From: Verminephrobacter eiseniae EF01-2 | Lineage (GTDB): Bacteria; Pseudomonadota; Gammaproteobacteria; Burkholderiales; Burkholderiaceae_C | Length of the DNA: 64,000 nucleotides | Assembly (NCBI RefSeq): GCF_000015565.1 | Contig: NC_008786.1 | Span: forward strand, 248,001-312,000 | Reading direction: 5' to 3' | Part shown: one piece after another, positions 34,015-41,972 of the stretch | How the letters are laid out: every line of letters begins with the position of its first letter | Position numbering within the stretch: the stretch's first letter is position 1 | Notes under the pieces: generated by a model | Databases searched by the model: none | What the model saw: only the letters and a program-made list of their open reading frames with translations | What the model was told of the DNA's origin: nothing | Position numbers and translations under genes: made by a program

Positions 34015-35343
34015 ATGCGCGACCCAGATGGAAAATTGGAAACCTACAAAGAGGAGATGGAACACTACATTTACGTGTTGAACCATTTTTCTAGAAATGA
34101 ACACCGGGACAATACTGTGCGTTGGAACAACAGTTCCGGAGTACTCCCGTACGTCATAAAGTGCATGCTCTTCCGATATGGAAGAGGTGATCCATTGACG
34201 GATATCTGGAGCTACTTTGAGAAAGATGGCTGGCCTTCTTACCAGCGCGCAGTGGCCCTCGTCAAACAGTTGCCACCGCAATCTCTTGATGAAAATCAGA
34301 GAGGAACCCCCATTGGGTTGTCCACAGAGGAATCTACAGCTCTTGAGGTGCATTTTTTTCTCGCCTTGCTCATTTTCATGGATCAATCGCCCGAGCGTCT
34401 CATGAACCATCGCAATTGGTTGCGTGTGGATCCTCCACGCCGCTTTATTGATGTGATGCTCAAATCGTTCATTCCAAACCATCAAGGCTCGTCAAACTAC
34501 AAATCCAGCACGGAACAAAAATGGTGGACATTTCCTTTGATGAATGCATTGGCGCATCCTCCGGAGCAGCGTTCAGCGGCATTGGCCGCCCATATGGACA
34601 ACTGGCACCGACTGATGCGCCCACTCGGTTGGAAACCTAATCGTGATCCAGCCGGTGACAAAGATGGCTTGTTCTGCTATTTCGCCTTCGAGGTCGCCAT
34701 GGCCGTCTGCGCCTACGATATCGACGACAGCAGCTTTCGCGACCATCCCCATTACCCGCGTGATCTGGTTGATCATTACCGCCAGCATATCCGCCATACC
34801 CGCGACGCCTGGCGCGCCGAAGGCCTGGGCGCAGGCATCGAATTGCCGCCACCCGTGCCACCCAAGCGCGTCGATCTGGCCAAGTCCAAACGCAAAAACT
34901 TCGCCCGCTGGGTGGAATTGGCCTGCGACGGCTATGACGATGCGCTCGAAAGCGTGCTGGAGACCACCGGCAAGCCGCGCAAGATTCAGGATTTTTTTCA
35001 GTTACTCGAAGCCTTGCAGGACGCTGGCCACGCCATTCATGCCGATGGGAAGGACAGCGACACCCTGGACAGCCAGGCCGCAGACCTGGCCGATGCACGC
35101 GGCATCGGCCCCTTCGAGGCACCGGACAGCGACCCGCCCCAAGGCGGAGCGCGCTGCACCGCAATCCTGCGCGCCCTGCACGCCTGGGCCGCGCCACGCG
35201 GTTACCAACTGATCGACCTGGATGACCAGGACGATGCCTGGCATGCCGTGCTGGTCAAGGCCGAGTACCACGATGAATTCCTTGCCCTCAGCCAAGCCCT
35301 GGGCCTGCGCACACGCAAGCCGCAGCAGGCTTACCTGGATTGA
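34015..35343 (+). CDS. immunity protein 2 (DUF1911/PoNi-like)
   Basis: This 442-residue protein shares its first ten residues and its C-terminal ~220 residues almost exactly with immunity 1. Residues about 12-200 differ heavily (for example LNHFSRNEHRDNTVRWNNSS here against RRLKQLSKNEDKEIFTRWHN in immunity 1). This variable half is where specificity for toxin 2 is expected. It also carries PAGDKDGLFCYF where the others have PALEKDGLFC. No signal peptide is present. Confidence 0.82.
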   Translation: MRDPDGKLETYKEEMEHYIYVLNHFSRNEHRDNTVRWNNSSGVLPYVIKCMLFRYGRGDPLTDIWSYFEKDGWPSYQRAVALVKQLPPQSLDENQRGTPIGLSTEESTALEVHFFLALLIFMDQSPERLMNHRNWLRVDPPRRFIDVMLKSFIPNHQGSSNYKSSTEQKWWTFPLMNALAHPPEQRSAALAAHMDNWHRLMRPLGWKPNRDPAGDKDGLFCYFAFEVAMAVCAYDIDDSSFRDHPHYPRDLVDHYRQHIRHTRDAWRAEGLGAGIELPPPVPPKRVDLAKSKRKNFARWVELACDGYDDALESVLETTGKPRKIQDFFQLLEALQDAGHAIHADGKDSDTLDSQAADLADARGIGPFEAPDSDPPQGGARCTAILRALHAWAAPRGYQLIDLDDQDDAWHAVLVKAEYHDEFLALSQALGLRTRKPQQAYLD

Positions 35344-35386
35344 TCGGGCAGGACAGGTAATTTGCCGTCATTCGCATTGCACAAGG

Positions 35387-35527
35387 ATGTTTCATGCTTG
35401 CCAACTTGCCGACCCACCGGGCGCGAAAGAACCGGAGCCAGATGACGGCGCAGGAAACGGCGCAGCAGACGGCGCCGGTGGCAGCGCCGGCCAGGGCGGC
35501 GCAGATGGAGGCAGCCAATGCTTTTGA
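35387..35527 (+). CDS. 46-codon leader ORF derived from the TadE-like 3' end (copy 3)
   Basis: This frame is the copy-3 equivalent of the one at 32137, with the same MFHACQL start and GGADGGSQCF end, and one GNG changed to ADG. It overlaps the toxin 3 start by 10 bp. Conservation of the overlap in all three units suggests that coupling matters, although identity could also reflect recent duplication. Confidence 0.4.
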   Translation: MFHACQLADPPGAKEPEPDDGAGNGAADGAGGSAGQGGADGGSQCF

Positions 35528-37242
35528 GGCATACGGCGCCGCGCAGCCTGCGCACCGCGTTGTGGCGGGTGCTGGTCTTGGTGCTGGCCCTGGCGCAACT
35601 GCACCCGGCACTGGCGCAGCTACCCACGGGCACCCCGCAGACCAGCACCCCGGCCGCCCCGCCGAGCAGCGCCATCACCTGGAAAACCTGCGAACCCCCG
35701 CCCGTGTGCTTTCGCAGCAAACAGGCGCGCCAGCAATGGGCCAAGGACAACCAATGCCAATTCCTGGAGGATGTCTGCGAGGGCACGCCCGCGAAGCCGG
35801 ACAACCAAGGCGCCAAGCAAGAAGACAAGGGCTTTTGGGGCGCGCTGTGGGACGACGTCAAGGGCGCCCTGGTCTACGGCTACGAATTCGTCAAGGGCCT
35901 GATACACGGCCTCAAAGACCAGGTCACCGACCTGTGGCAGATGCTCACCAATCCCGCCGAGGTGATCAGCGGCCTGGTCGAACTGGGCAAAGCCTTCTTC
36001 AACGACCCCGATGGCACCCTGAAGATGCTCGCCGGACTGCTCGGCCAGGAGGCGATAGACACCATCAAGCGGGCCACCCAGTGCGGCGCCTACGACCTGG
36101 GCAAGGTGATTGGCAAAAACGTCAATCCCGGCGCCATGTTCAAGCTGGCCGTCAATCTGAGCAAATACGGCGGCAAACTGGCCGATGCGGTCAAGGGCAC
36201 CCGGCGCGAGTTCGGCTGCGCCAGCTTTGCCGCCGACACCTTGGTGCACACGCCCCGGGGCATGGTGCCGATCGAGCAGATCCGCGCCGGCCAGCAGGTG
36301 CAGTCGCGCCACGACCGCCTGTTTACCGACGCCCCGCAAACCGTCACCAAGACCTTTGCGCGCACGGCGCCCAGCTACCGGCGGCTGAGCACCGAGTTCG
36401 ATCAATTCAAACTCACCGACGAGCACCCGCTGTGGGTGCAGGGCAAGGGCTGGACGCAGGCCCGGCACATCACCGACGACGACGTGATCGCCGGCGCACA
36501 GGGGGATGTGCGGGTGCTTGGCAACGAGCCTGTGCAGCAACCCCTGCCGGTATACAACTTCAGCGTCGCAAAAACCGCCAATTACTTCGTCGGCACCGGT
36601 GCGATATGGGCGCACAACGCGAATTGCGACATAGCGGTTCACACCAAGCCATGGAAAGACTGCACGCCCCTGGAAAAGGGATTCAGGGGCGAGGTGATCA
36701 CTTTCATGGACATGATCAAGGCAGGCGCCGAACCTTTGGGCAGAACATTGGGCCTGAATCCAAAGGGTCGATCGCCGGTCCAGGCATTCAAGGCGTGGCA
36801 TGGACGGACCGGAATCGATGGCATCTACAAAGTCAGAAGCAAAGTCAGGGATAAGCATGGGAATGTGGTCAAGGACAAGGATGGCAAGGACGTTGAAGAG
36901 GTCACCTATGTCATCATCGAATCCAAGGCAACGGGAGGTATGAAAAATGGGATACTGGATGATATTGTCGCGAAATTGACGAAGAACGATAAAGAGCGCC
37001 AGATGAGCGACGATTGGATCATGAAAAATATCAAAAATATGGGATTGAGTGCTGCAGATCAAAACGCCATCACTGCCAGTCTGCAAAATCCCAAGAAAGT
37101 AAAGAGAATATACGCTCAGACCGATGCCGAGGGAACAACATACCACGAGATCAGAGGAGTTGATAAAGCCGGCAACCTCGACCCAACCGAGGCACGGGTT
37201 AGCAATGTAGTATTCGACCCACAATCACTGAAAGGAACATGA
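35518..37242 (+). CDS. exported polymorphic toxin 3: HINT + PoNe-like nuclease
   Basis: This 574-residue protein matches toxins 1 and 2 through the leader, stalk and HINT domain. The nuclease keeps GIDGIY and IIESKA, but its C-terminal part is the most divergent of the three: NDKERQMSDDWIMKNIKNMG in place of the NKxDRQMSEAWIERNL type. Small changes include I for A after NCD and T for I before KPWKDC. It is followed after 1 bp by immunity 3. Confidence 0.85.
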   Translation: MLLRHTAPRSLRTALWRVLVLVLALAQLHPALAQLPTGTPQTSTPAAPPSSAITWKTCEPPPVCFRSKQARQQWAKDNQCQFLEDVCEGTPAKPDNQGAKQEDKGFWGALWDDVKGALVYGYEFVKGLIHGLKDQVTDLWQMLTNPAEVISGLVELGKAFFNDPDGTLKMLAGLLGQEAIDTIKRATQCGAYDLGKVIGKNVNPGAMFKLAVNLSKYGGKLADAVKGTRREFGCASFAADTLVHTPRGMVPIEQIRAGQQVQSRHDRLFTDAPQTVTKTFARTAPSYRRLSTEFDQFKLTDEHPLWVQGKGWTQARHITDDDVIAGAQGDVRVLGNEPVQQPLPVYNFSVAKTANYFVGTGAIWAHNANCDIAVHTKPWKDCTPLEKGFRGEVITFMDMIKAGAEPLGRTLGLNPKGRSPVQAFKAWHGRTGIDGIYKVRSKVRDKHGNVVKDKDGKDVEEVTYVIIESKATGGMKNGILDDIVAKLTKNDKERQMSDDWIMKNIKNMGLSAADQNAITASLQNPKKVKRIYAQTDAEGTTYHEIRGVDKAGNLDPTEARVSNVVFDPQSLKGT

Positions 37243-37243
37243 A

Positions 37244-38572
37244 ATGCGCGACCCGGATGGAAAATTGGAAACCTACAAAGAGGAGATGGAACTCTACATT
37301 TACGTGTTGGACCATATTTCTAAAGATGAAAGTCTGGACGCTATTGTGCGTTGGAACAACGGTTCCAGAGTGCTCCCGTACGTCATAAAGTGCATGCTCT
37401 TCCGATATGGAAGAGGTGATCCATTGACGGATATCTGGAGCTACTTTGAAAAAGATGGCTGGCCTTTTTACCAGCGTGCAGTGGCCATTGTCAAGCAGTT
37501 GCCACCGCAATCTCTTGATGAAAGTCAGAGAAGAGCCTTCTTTGGGTTGCTCACAGGGGAATTTGCAGCTCTTGAGGTGCACTTTTTTCTCGCCTTGCTC
37601 ATTTGCATGGATCAATCGCCCGAGCGTCTCATGAACCATCGCAATTGGTTGCGTGTGAATCCTCCACGCCGCTTTATTGATGTGATGCTCAAATCGTTCA
37701 TTCCAAACCATCAAGGCTCGTCAAACTACAAATCCAGCACGGAGCAAAAATGGTGGACATCTCCTTTGATGAATGCATTGGCGCATCCTCCGGAGCAGCG
37801 TTCAGCGGCATTGGCCGCCCATATGGACAACTGGCACCGACTGATGCGCCCACTCGGTTGGAAACCCAATCGTGATCCAGCCCTTGAAAAAGATGGCTTG
37901 TTCTGCTATTTCGCCTTCGAGGTCGCCATGGCCGTCTGCGCCTACGATATCGACGACAGCAGCTTTCGCGACCATCCCCATTACCCGCGTGATCTGGTTG
38001 ATCATTATCGCCAGCATATCCGCCATACCCGCGACGCCTGGCGCGCCGAAGGCCTGGGCGCAGGCATCGAATTGCCGCCACCCGTGCCACCCAAGCGCGT
38101 CGATCTGGCCAAGTCCAAACGCAAAAACTTCGCCCGCTGGGTGGAATTGGCCTGCGACGGCTATGACGATGCGGTCGAAAGCGTGCTGGAGACCACCGGC
38201 AAGCCGCGCAAGATTCAGGATTTTTTTCAGTTACTCGAAGCCTTGCAGGACGCTGGCCACGCCATCCATGCCGATGGGAAGGACAGCGACACCCTGGACA
38301 GCCAGGCCGCAGACCTGGCCGATGCACGCGGCATCGGCCCCTTCGAGGCACCGGACAGCGACCCGCCCCAAGGCGGAGCGCGCTGCACCGCAATCCTGCG
38401 CGCCCTGCACGCCTGGGCCGCGCCACGCGGTTACCAGTTGATCGACCTGGATGACCAGGACGACGCCTGGCATGCCGTGCTGGTCAAAGCCGAGTACCAC
38501 GATGAATTCCTTGCCCTCAGCCAAACCCTGGGCCTGCGCACACGCAAGCCGCAGCAGGCTTACCTGGATTGA
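37244..38572 (+). CDS. immunity protein 3 (DUF1911/PoNi-like)
   Basis: This 442-residue protein again has a conserved C-terminal half and a variable N-terminal half. Its residues 15-50 (LDHISKDESLDAIVRWNNGS) are distinct, while residues about 130-200 (PERLMNHRNWLRVNPPRRFI) are close to immunity 2 and 4. This patchwork suggests recombination among the paralogs. It is predicted to be cytoplasmic and to neutralise toxin 3. Confidence 0.82.
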   Translation: MRDPDGKLETYKEEMELYIYVLDHISKDESLDAIVRWNNGSRVLPYVIKCMLFRYGRGDPLTDIWSYFEKDGWPFYQRAVAIVKQLPPQSLDESQRRAFFGLLTGEFAALEVHFFLALLICMDQSPERLMNHRNWLRVNPPRRFIDVMLKSFIPNHQGSSNYKSSTEQKWWTSPLMNALAHPPEQRSAALAAHMDNWHRLMRPLGWKPNRDPALEKDGLFCYFAFEVAMAVCAYDIDDSSFRDHPHYPRDLVDHYRQHIRHTRDAWRAEGLGAGIELPPPVPPKRVDLAKSKRKNFARWVELACDGYDDAVESVLETTGKPRKIQDFFQLLEALQDAGHAIHADGKDSDTLDSQAADLADARGIGPFEAPDSDPPQGGARCTAILRALHAWAAPRGYQLIDLDDQDDAWHAVLVKAEYHDEFLALSQTLGLRTRKPQQAYLD

Positions 38573-38607
38573 TCGGGCAGGACCACCATTATCAAAGGAG
38601 CTTGAAA

Positions 38608-39939
38608 ATGATGCGCGACCCGGATGGAAAATTGGAAACCTACGAAGAGGATATAAGACTCCAAATTTACGTGTTGAATCATTTTTCTAGAAATGAACAC
38701 CGGGACAATACTGTGCGTTGGAACAACAGTTCCGGAGTACTCCCGTATGTTATAGAGTATATGCTCTTCCGATATGGAAGAGGTGATCCATTGGCGGATA
38801 TCTGGAGCTACTTTGAGAAAGATGGCTGGCCTTCTTACCAGCGCGCAGTGGCCCTCGTCAAACAGTTGCCACCGCAATCTCTTGATGAAGGTCAGAGAAG
38901 AACCCCCATTGGGTTGGCCACAAGGGAATCTGCAGCTCTTGAGGTGCACTTTTTTCTCGCCTTGCTCATTTGCATGGATCAATCGCCCGAGCGTCTCATG
39001 AACCATCGCAATTGGTTGCGTGTGAATCCTCCACGCCGCTTTATTGATGTGATGCTCAAATCGTTCATTCCAAACCATCAAGGCTCGTCAAACTACAAAT
39101 CCAGCACGGAGCGAAAATGGTGGACGTCTCCTTTGATGAATGCATTGGCGCATCCTCCGGAGCAGCGTTCAGCGGCATTGGCTGACCACATGAACAACTG
39201 GCACCGACTGATGCGCCCACTCGGTTGGAAACCCAATCGTGATCCAGCCCTTGAAAAAGATGGCTTGTTCTGCGATTTCGCCTTCGAGGTCGCCATGGCC
39301 GTCTGCGCCTACGATATCGACGACAGCAGCTTTCGCGACCATCCCCATTACCCGCGTGATCTGGTTGATCATTACCGCCAGCATATCCGCCATACCCGCG
39401 ACGCCTGGCGCGCCGAAGGCCTGGGCGCAGGCATCGAATTGCCGCCACCCGTGCCACCCAAGCGCGTCGATCTGGCCAAGTCCAAACGCAAAAACTTCGC
39501 CCGCTGGGTGGAATTGGCCTGCGACGGCTATGACGATGCGCTCGAAAGCGTGCTGGAGACCACCGGCAAGCCGCGCAAGATTCAGGATTTTTTTCAGTTA
39601 CTCGAAGCCTTGCAGGACGCTGGCCACGCCATCCATGCCGATGGGAAGGACAGCGACACCCTGGACAGCCAGGCCGCAGACCTGGCCGATGCACGCGGCA
39701 TCGGCCCCTTCGAGGCACCGGACAGCGACCCGCCCCAAGGCGGAGCGCGCTGCACCGCAATCCTGCGCGCCCTGCACGCCTGGGCCGCGCCACGCGGTTA
39801 CCAGTTGATCGACCTGGATGACCAGGACGACGCCTGGCATGCCGTGCTGGTCAAGGCCGAGTACCACGATGAATTCCTTGCCCTCAGCCAAACCCTGGGC
39901 CTGCGCACGCGCAAGCCGCAACAGGCTTACCTGGATTGA
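38608..39939 (+). CDS. orphan immunity protein 4 (DUF1911/PoNi-like)
   Basis: This 443-residue protein is a fourth paralog with no toxin gene in front of it. It begins MMRDPDGKLETYEEDIRLQI and has a strong ribosome-binding site (AAAGGAG) 7 bp before the ATG at 38608. The segment LNHFSRNEHRDNTVRWNNSS equals immunity 2, and the later NPPRRFIDVMLK segment equals immunity 3, so it is mosaic. The toxin was probably lost by deletion; the sequence diverges from the repeat unit at about 38584. It may give protection against toxins of related strains. Confidence 0.82.
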   Translation: MMRDPDGKLETYEEDIRLQIYVLNHFSRNEHRDNTVRWNNSSGVLPYVIEYMLFRYGRGDPLADIWSYFEKDGWPSYQRAVALVKQLPPQSLDEGQRRTPIGLATRESAALEVHFFLALLICMDQSPERLMNHRNWLRVNPPRRFIDVMLKSFIPNHQGSSNYKSSTERKWWTSPLMNALAHPPEQRSAALADHMNNWHRLMRPLGWKPNRDPALEKDGLFCDFAFEVAMAVCAYDIDDSSFRDHPHYPRDLVDHYRQHIRHTRDAWRAEGLGAGIELPPPVPPKRVDLAKSKRKNFARWVELACDGYDDALESVLETTGKPRKIQDFFQLLEALQDAGHAIHADGKDSDTLDSQAADLADARGIGPFEAPDSDPPQGGARCTAILRALHAWAAPRGYQLIDLDDQDDAWHAVLVKAEYHDEFLALSQTLGLRTRKPQQAYLD

Positions 39940-40026
39940 TCTGGTACCATATGACAGACGATTCATTGTCATTCACCCATCATTTACTCGTCCTTCACTC
40001 ACCCTTCACATTTCACGGAGATTCTC

Positions 40027-41067
40027 ATGATTGCCAGCCTGTTCAACTTCTTCATCAAAAAGATAATCCGGACCGAACCGCCAAAGCAGACGCGACAGCC
40101 GGAATTGATGGTTTTCAAATACGAGGGCAGAAATTATGCCGTCGTCAAATCCAAGGCGGTCGGCGGCTCGACCAATGGCGTGCCGGATGATACTGTCCAG
40201 AAATTGACCATGGACAAGGATGGCGTGCGTCAGATGAGCAGTGAGTGGATTGAAAACAATCTTCGAATCATGGTGAATGACGGTGAAATAAGCAAGGAGG
40301 CGATGCAGGAAATCATGGCCGGGTTGCAAGATGGGGCAACCAAGAGAATTTATGCCCAAACAGATGCCAATGGAACGACATACCATGTCATCGAAGATGT
40401 CATGAAAGAGGGCAAGCCCGACCCCAAAGATGCCTGCGTCAGCAATGTGGCGTGGAAACCGGGAGACTTTGACAAGCCCCGATCCGGGCCGCCAGAGGTT
40501 GAACCGCCGACGCTGGCGTTGCGCCGCAAACAACTGGTGCCGCGCATCAAGCATGTGAACTTTCGCAAGGCGCTGCAAGAGCGCGGCTTGCCGGAGGAGC
40601 ATCTGCCTGCGACCACGCCGCTGTGCGGGGAGTTGCTGGTGAGCTATGCCTTCGACTTGCCGGAGCAATTCGTCATGGTCTCCCCGCGCCAGTTGAAGCA
40701 GGCCGGTATCGCCGTGTCCGAGATGCCTGCGTTGGCGCTGGACAACTTGGCGCGATCGATGCCAGAGCCGCAGCAGTCGCGCCTGAACGGCTGCATCGCG
40801 ATCAACACGGGTGGCGACCTGGAGGCCACGCTGCTGCTGCTCGATGCCTTTTGGGAGCAGATGCAGGCCAGTCTGGGCGGCGAGATCGTGGCGGTAGTGC
40901 CACGGCGCAACCGCTTGCTGCTGTGCGCTGGCAACGATGCCCAGGCGCTGGAGCAGTTGGACCGGCAGGCCCGGGTTTTCTTCGCCGAAGAGCAGGACGC
41001 CCACGCCCTTTCCTTGCAGAAAATGGTGCGCCGCAACGGGCGCTGGCAATTGTTCGGGGCGCATTGA
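40027..41067 (+). CDS. decayed PoNe-like nuclease domain fused to a DUF1444-like protein
   Basis: This 346-residue frame has two parts. Residues about 30-150 align by eye with the toxin C-terminus (AVVKSKAVGGSTNG, VRQMSSEWIENNL, RIYAQTDANGTTYH), but the catalytic glutamate is lysine (KSK for ESK). The GIDG motif is not in this frame; it is present in another frame at 40101-40112, so a frameshift lies close to 40112. From about residue 175 (LCGELLVSYAFDLPEQFVMV, DLEATLLLLDAFWEQM, EIVAVVPRRNRLLL) the protein resembles DUF1444. The nuclease is surely inactive; the DUF1444-like half appears intact and may be expressed. Confidence 0.65.
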   Translation: MIASLFNFFIKKIIRTEPPKQTRQPELMVFKYEGRNYAVVKSKAVGGSTNGVPDDTVQKLTMDKDGVRQMSSEWIENNLRIMVNDGEISKEAMQEIMAGLQDGATKRIYAQTDANGTTYHVIEDVMKEGKPDPKDACVSNVAWKPGDFDKPRSGPPEVEPPTLALRRKQLVPRIKHVNFRKALQERGLPEEHLPATTPLCGELLVSYAFDLPEQFVMVSPRQLKQAGIAVSEMPALALDNLARSMPEPQQSRLNGCIAINTGGDLEATLLLLDAFWEQMQASLGGEIVAVVPRRNRLLLCAGNDAQALEQLDRQARVFFAEEQDAHALSLQKMVRRNGRWQLFGAH

Positions 41068-41107
41068 TTCCCCCCGGTGCATGGCTACGAGGCCGCAGGA
41101 GTACGAG

Positions 41108-41314
41108 GTGTCGATCAGCTTTATCTTGGGCAATCTGGCAGGGCGCGCGCTGGTGAGCTATGCCATCGTTTTGCTTGTCTGCTGCGCAGCCCGGCGCTTG
41201 GATTGGCGCGCGGCATTGCGTAGTTCCGTGCGTTGGTACAGTTGGCTGGCGGTGGCCGCGCTGACGGTGCTCGGCATGGGTGGCGCCTTGGTGCGCCAGG
41301 GAGGGGCGTTGTGA
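41108..41314 (+). CDS. small two-helix membrane protein
   Basis: This 68-residue protein begins at a GTG preceded by AGGAG with a 6-bp spacer; an in-frame ATG at 41081 would add nine residues. It has two hydrophobic stretches (AGRALVSYAIVLLVCCA and WLAVAALTVLGMGGAL) around a basic loop and is probably an inner-membrane protein. I do not recognise the family. Its stop overlaps the next start as GTGA, so the two likely work together. Confidence 0.5.
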   Translation: MSISFILGNLAGRALVSYAIVLLVCCAARRLDWRAALRSSVRWYSWLAVAALTVLGMGGALVRQGGAL

Positions 41315-41916
41315 CGCCCGCCGCAGGCAGCGGGCGCCGCCGGGTCGTTGGCGCCACCGTGCTGGCGCTGCTGGGCGCCCCGGTCTCTGCGCAGGCGCAG
41401 ACGGCGGCGCAAAACCCGCGCGCCCTGCGCGAGATGCAGATCCATCGCGTGGCGCAGTTGGGTTTGGAAATCTGGGTGGAAAACCAGCCCGCCTGGGAGA
41501 CCCGGCTCAGCACCACGCCCCATGGCCACCCCTGTTTCGAGGCGCAAAGCCCGGACAGCTATTTTCCGCCGGCCGTCCTGACCTATGCCTCCTGGCCCAA
41601 GGAGCGTGTGCCGCAGGAGCAACTGCTGCCGATCGCCACGACCGCAATCCGCCAGGCCAGTCAGAACTTTGGCTGGAACCCGGGCCAAAGCCGTGGCCTG
41701 CATCCCGTCGCTGCGACCCATGGCGTGCTGCAAGGTTTCGAGGCCGATTTTCCCGGCCAGGCCGACGGCCAGCCATTGGATGTGAAGGTCTTCGTCGGCC
41801 AGACGCCAGGACGCTTTCCGGTGGTCGCGTGGGTCTATACCCAGCGCAAAAGGATGGAGCAACTGCGGGAGGTCTTGCGCCGTTCCTGGGGGAAGCTGAA
41901 GTATCTCGATGCGTGA
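41311..41916 (+). CDS. exported protein of unknown function
   Basis: This 201-residue protein starts at a GTG with GGAGG upstream and has a basic N-region and hydrophobic core ending VSAQAQ, so it should be periplasmic. The mature domain contains HRVAQLGLEIWVENQPAWET, PHGHPCFEAQSPDSYFPPAV and a C-terminal KVFVGQTPGRFPVVAWVY strand pair. No family was recognised. Being translationally coupled to the small membrane protein and downstream of the toxin cluster, it might be an accessory or periplasmic immunity factor, but nothing in the sequence proves it. Confidence 0.6.
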   Translation: MTPAAGSGRRRVVGATVLALLGAPVSAQAQTAAQNPRALREMQIHRVAQLGLEIWVENQPAWETRLSTTPHGHPCFEAQSPDSYFPPAVLTYASWPKERVPQEQLLPIATTAIRQASQNFGWNPGQSRGLHPVAATHGVLQGFEADFPGQADGQPLDVKVFVGQTPGRFPVVAWVYTQRKRMEQLREVLRRSWGKLKYLDA

Positions 41917-41947
41917 CAGCGCCTGCGCGCCGTATTTTTCCAACCCC

Positions 41948-41964
41948 GGCCGGGAGCCCCGGCC
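41948..41964. terminator. GC hairpin between convergent genes
   Basis: GGCCGGG-AGC-CCCGGCC can form a 7-bp GC stem in the 56-bp gap between the exported protein (plus) and prpE (minus). There is no T-run on either side, so intrinsic termination is only possible, not shown. Confidence 0.3.
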
Positions 41965-41972
41965 CGGGCGCC

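Larger units (their letters stand above)
28941..38584 (+). repeat. three tandem copies of a ~3.24-kb toxin/immunity unit
   Basis: The segment beginning GCGAAAGAACCGGAGCCAGA recurs at 28941, 32173 and 35423, giving unit lengths of 3232 and 3250 bp. Each unit holds the 3' end of the TadE-like gene, a toxin gene, an immunity gene and a 78-bp spacer. Copy 3 ends near 38584, where the sequence diverges into an extra immunity gene without a toxin. Long stretches are base-for-base identical, while the junction of toxin 3' end and immunity 5' half is variable. Confidence 0.92.

Noticed and set aside
28941..38584. CRISPR array or insertion-sequence explanation for the large repeats
   Set aside because: Units are 3.2 kb, coding, directly adjacent, and carry no transposase or terminal inverted repeats; this is a tandem gene duplication.
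29036..39939. T6SS effector locus
   Set aside because: PoNe/DUF1911 pairs often belong to T6SS, but no Hcp, VgrG, PAAR, Tss genes or FIX/MIX markers are present in the window, while the toxins have Sec leaders.
41948..41964. Strong bidirectional intrinsic terminator
   Set aside because: The hairpin is only 7 bp and lacks a T-run on either strand, so it is kept only as a weak candidate.
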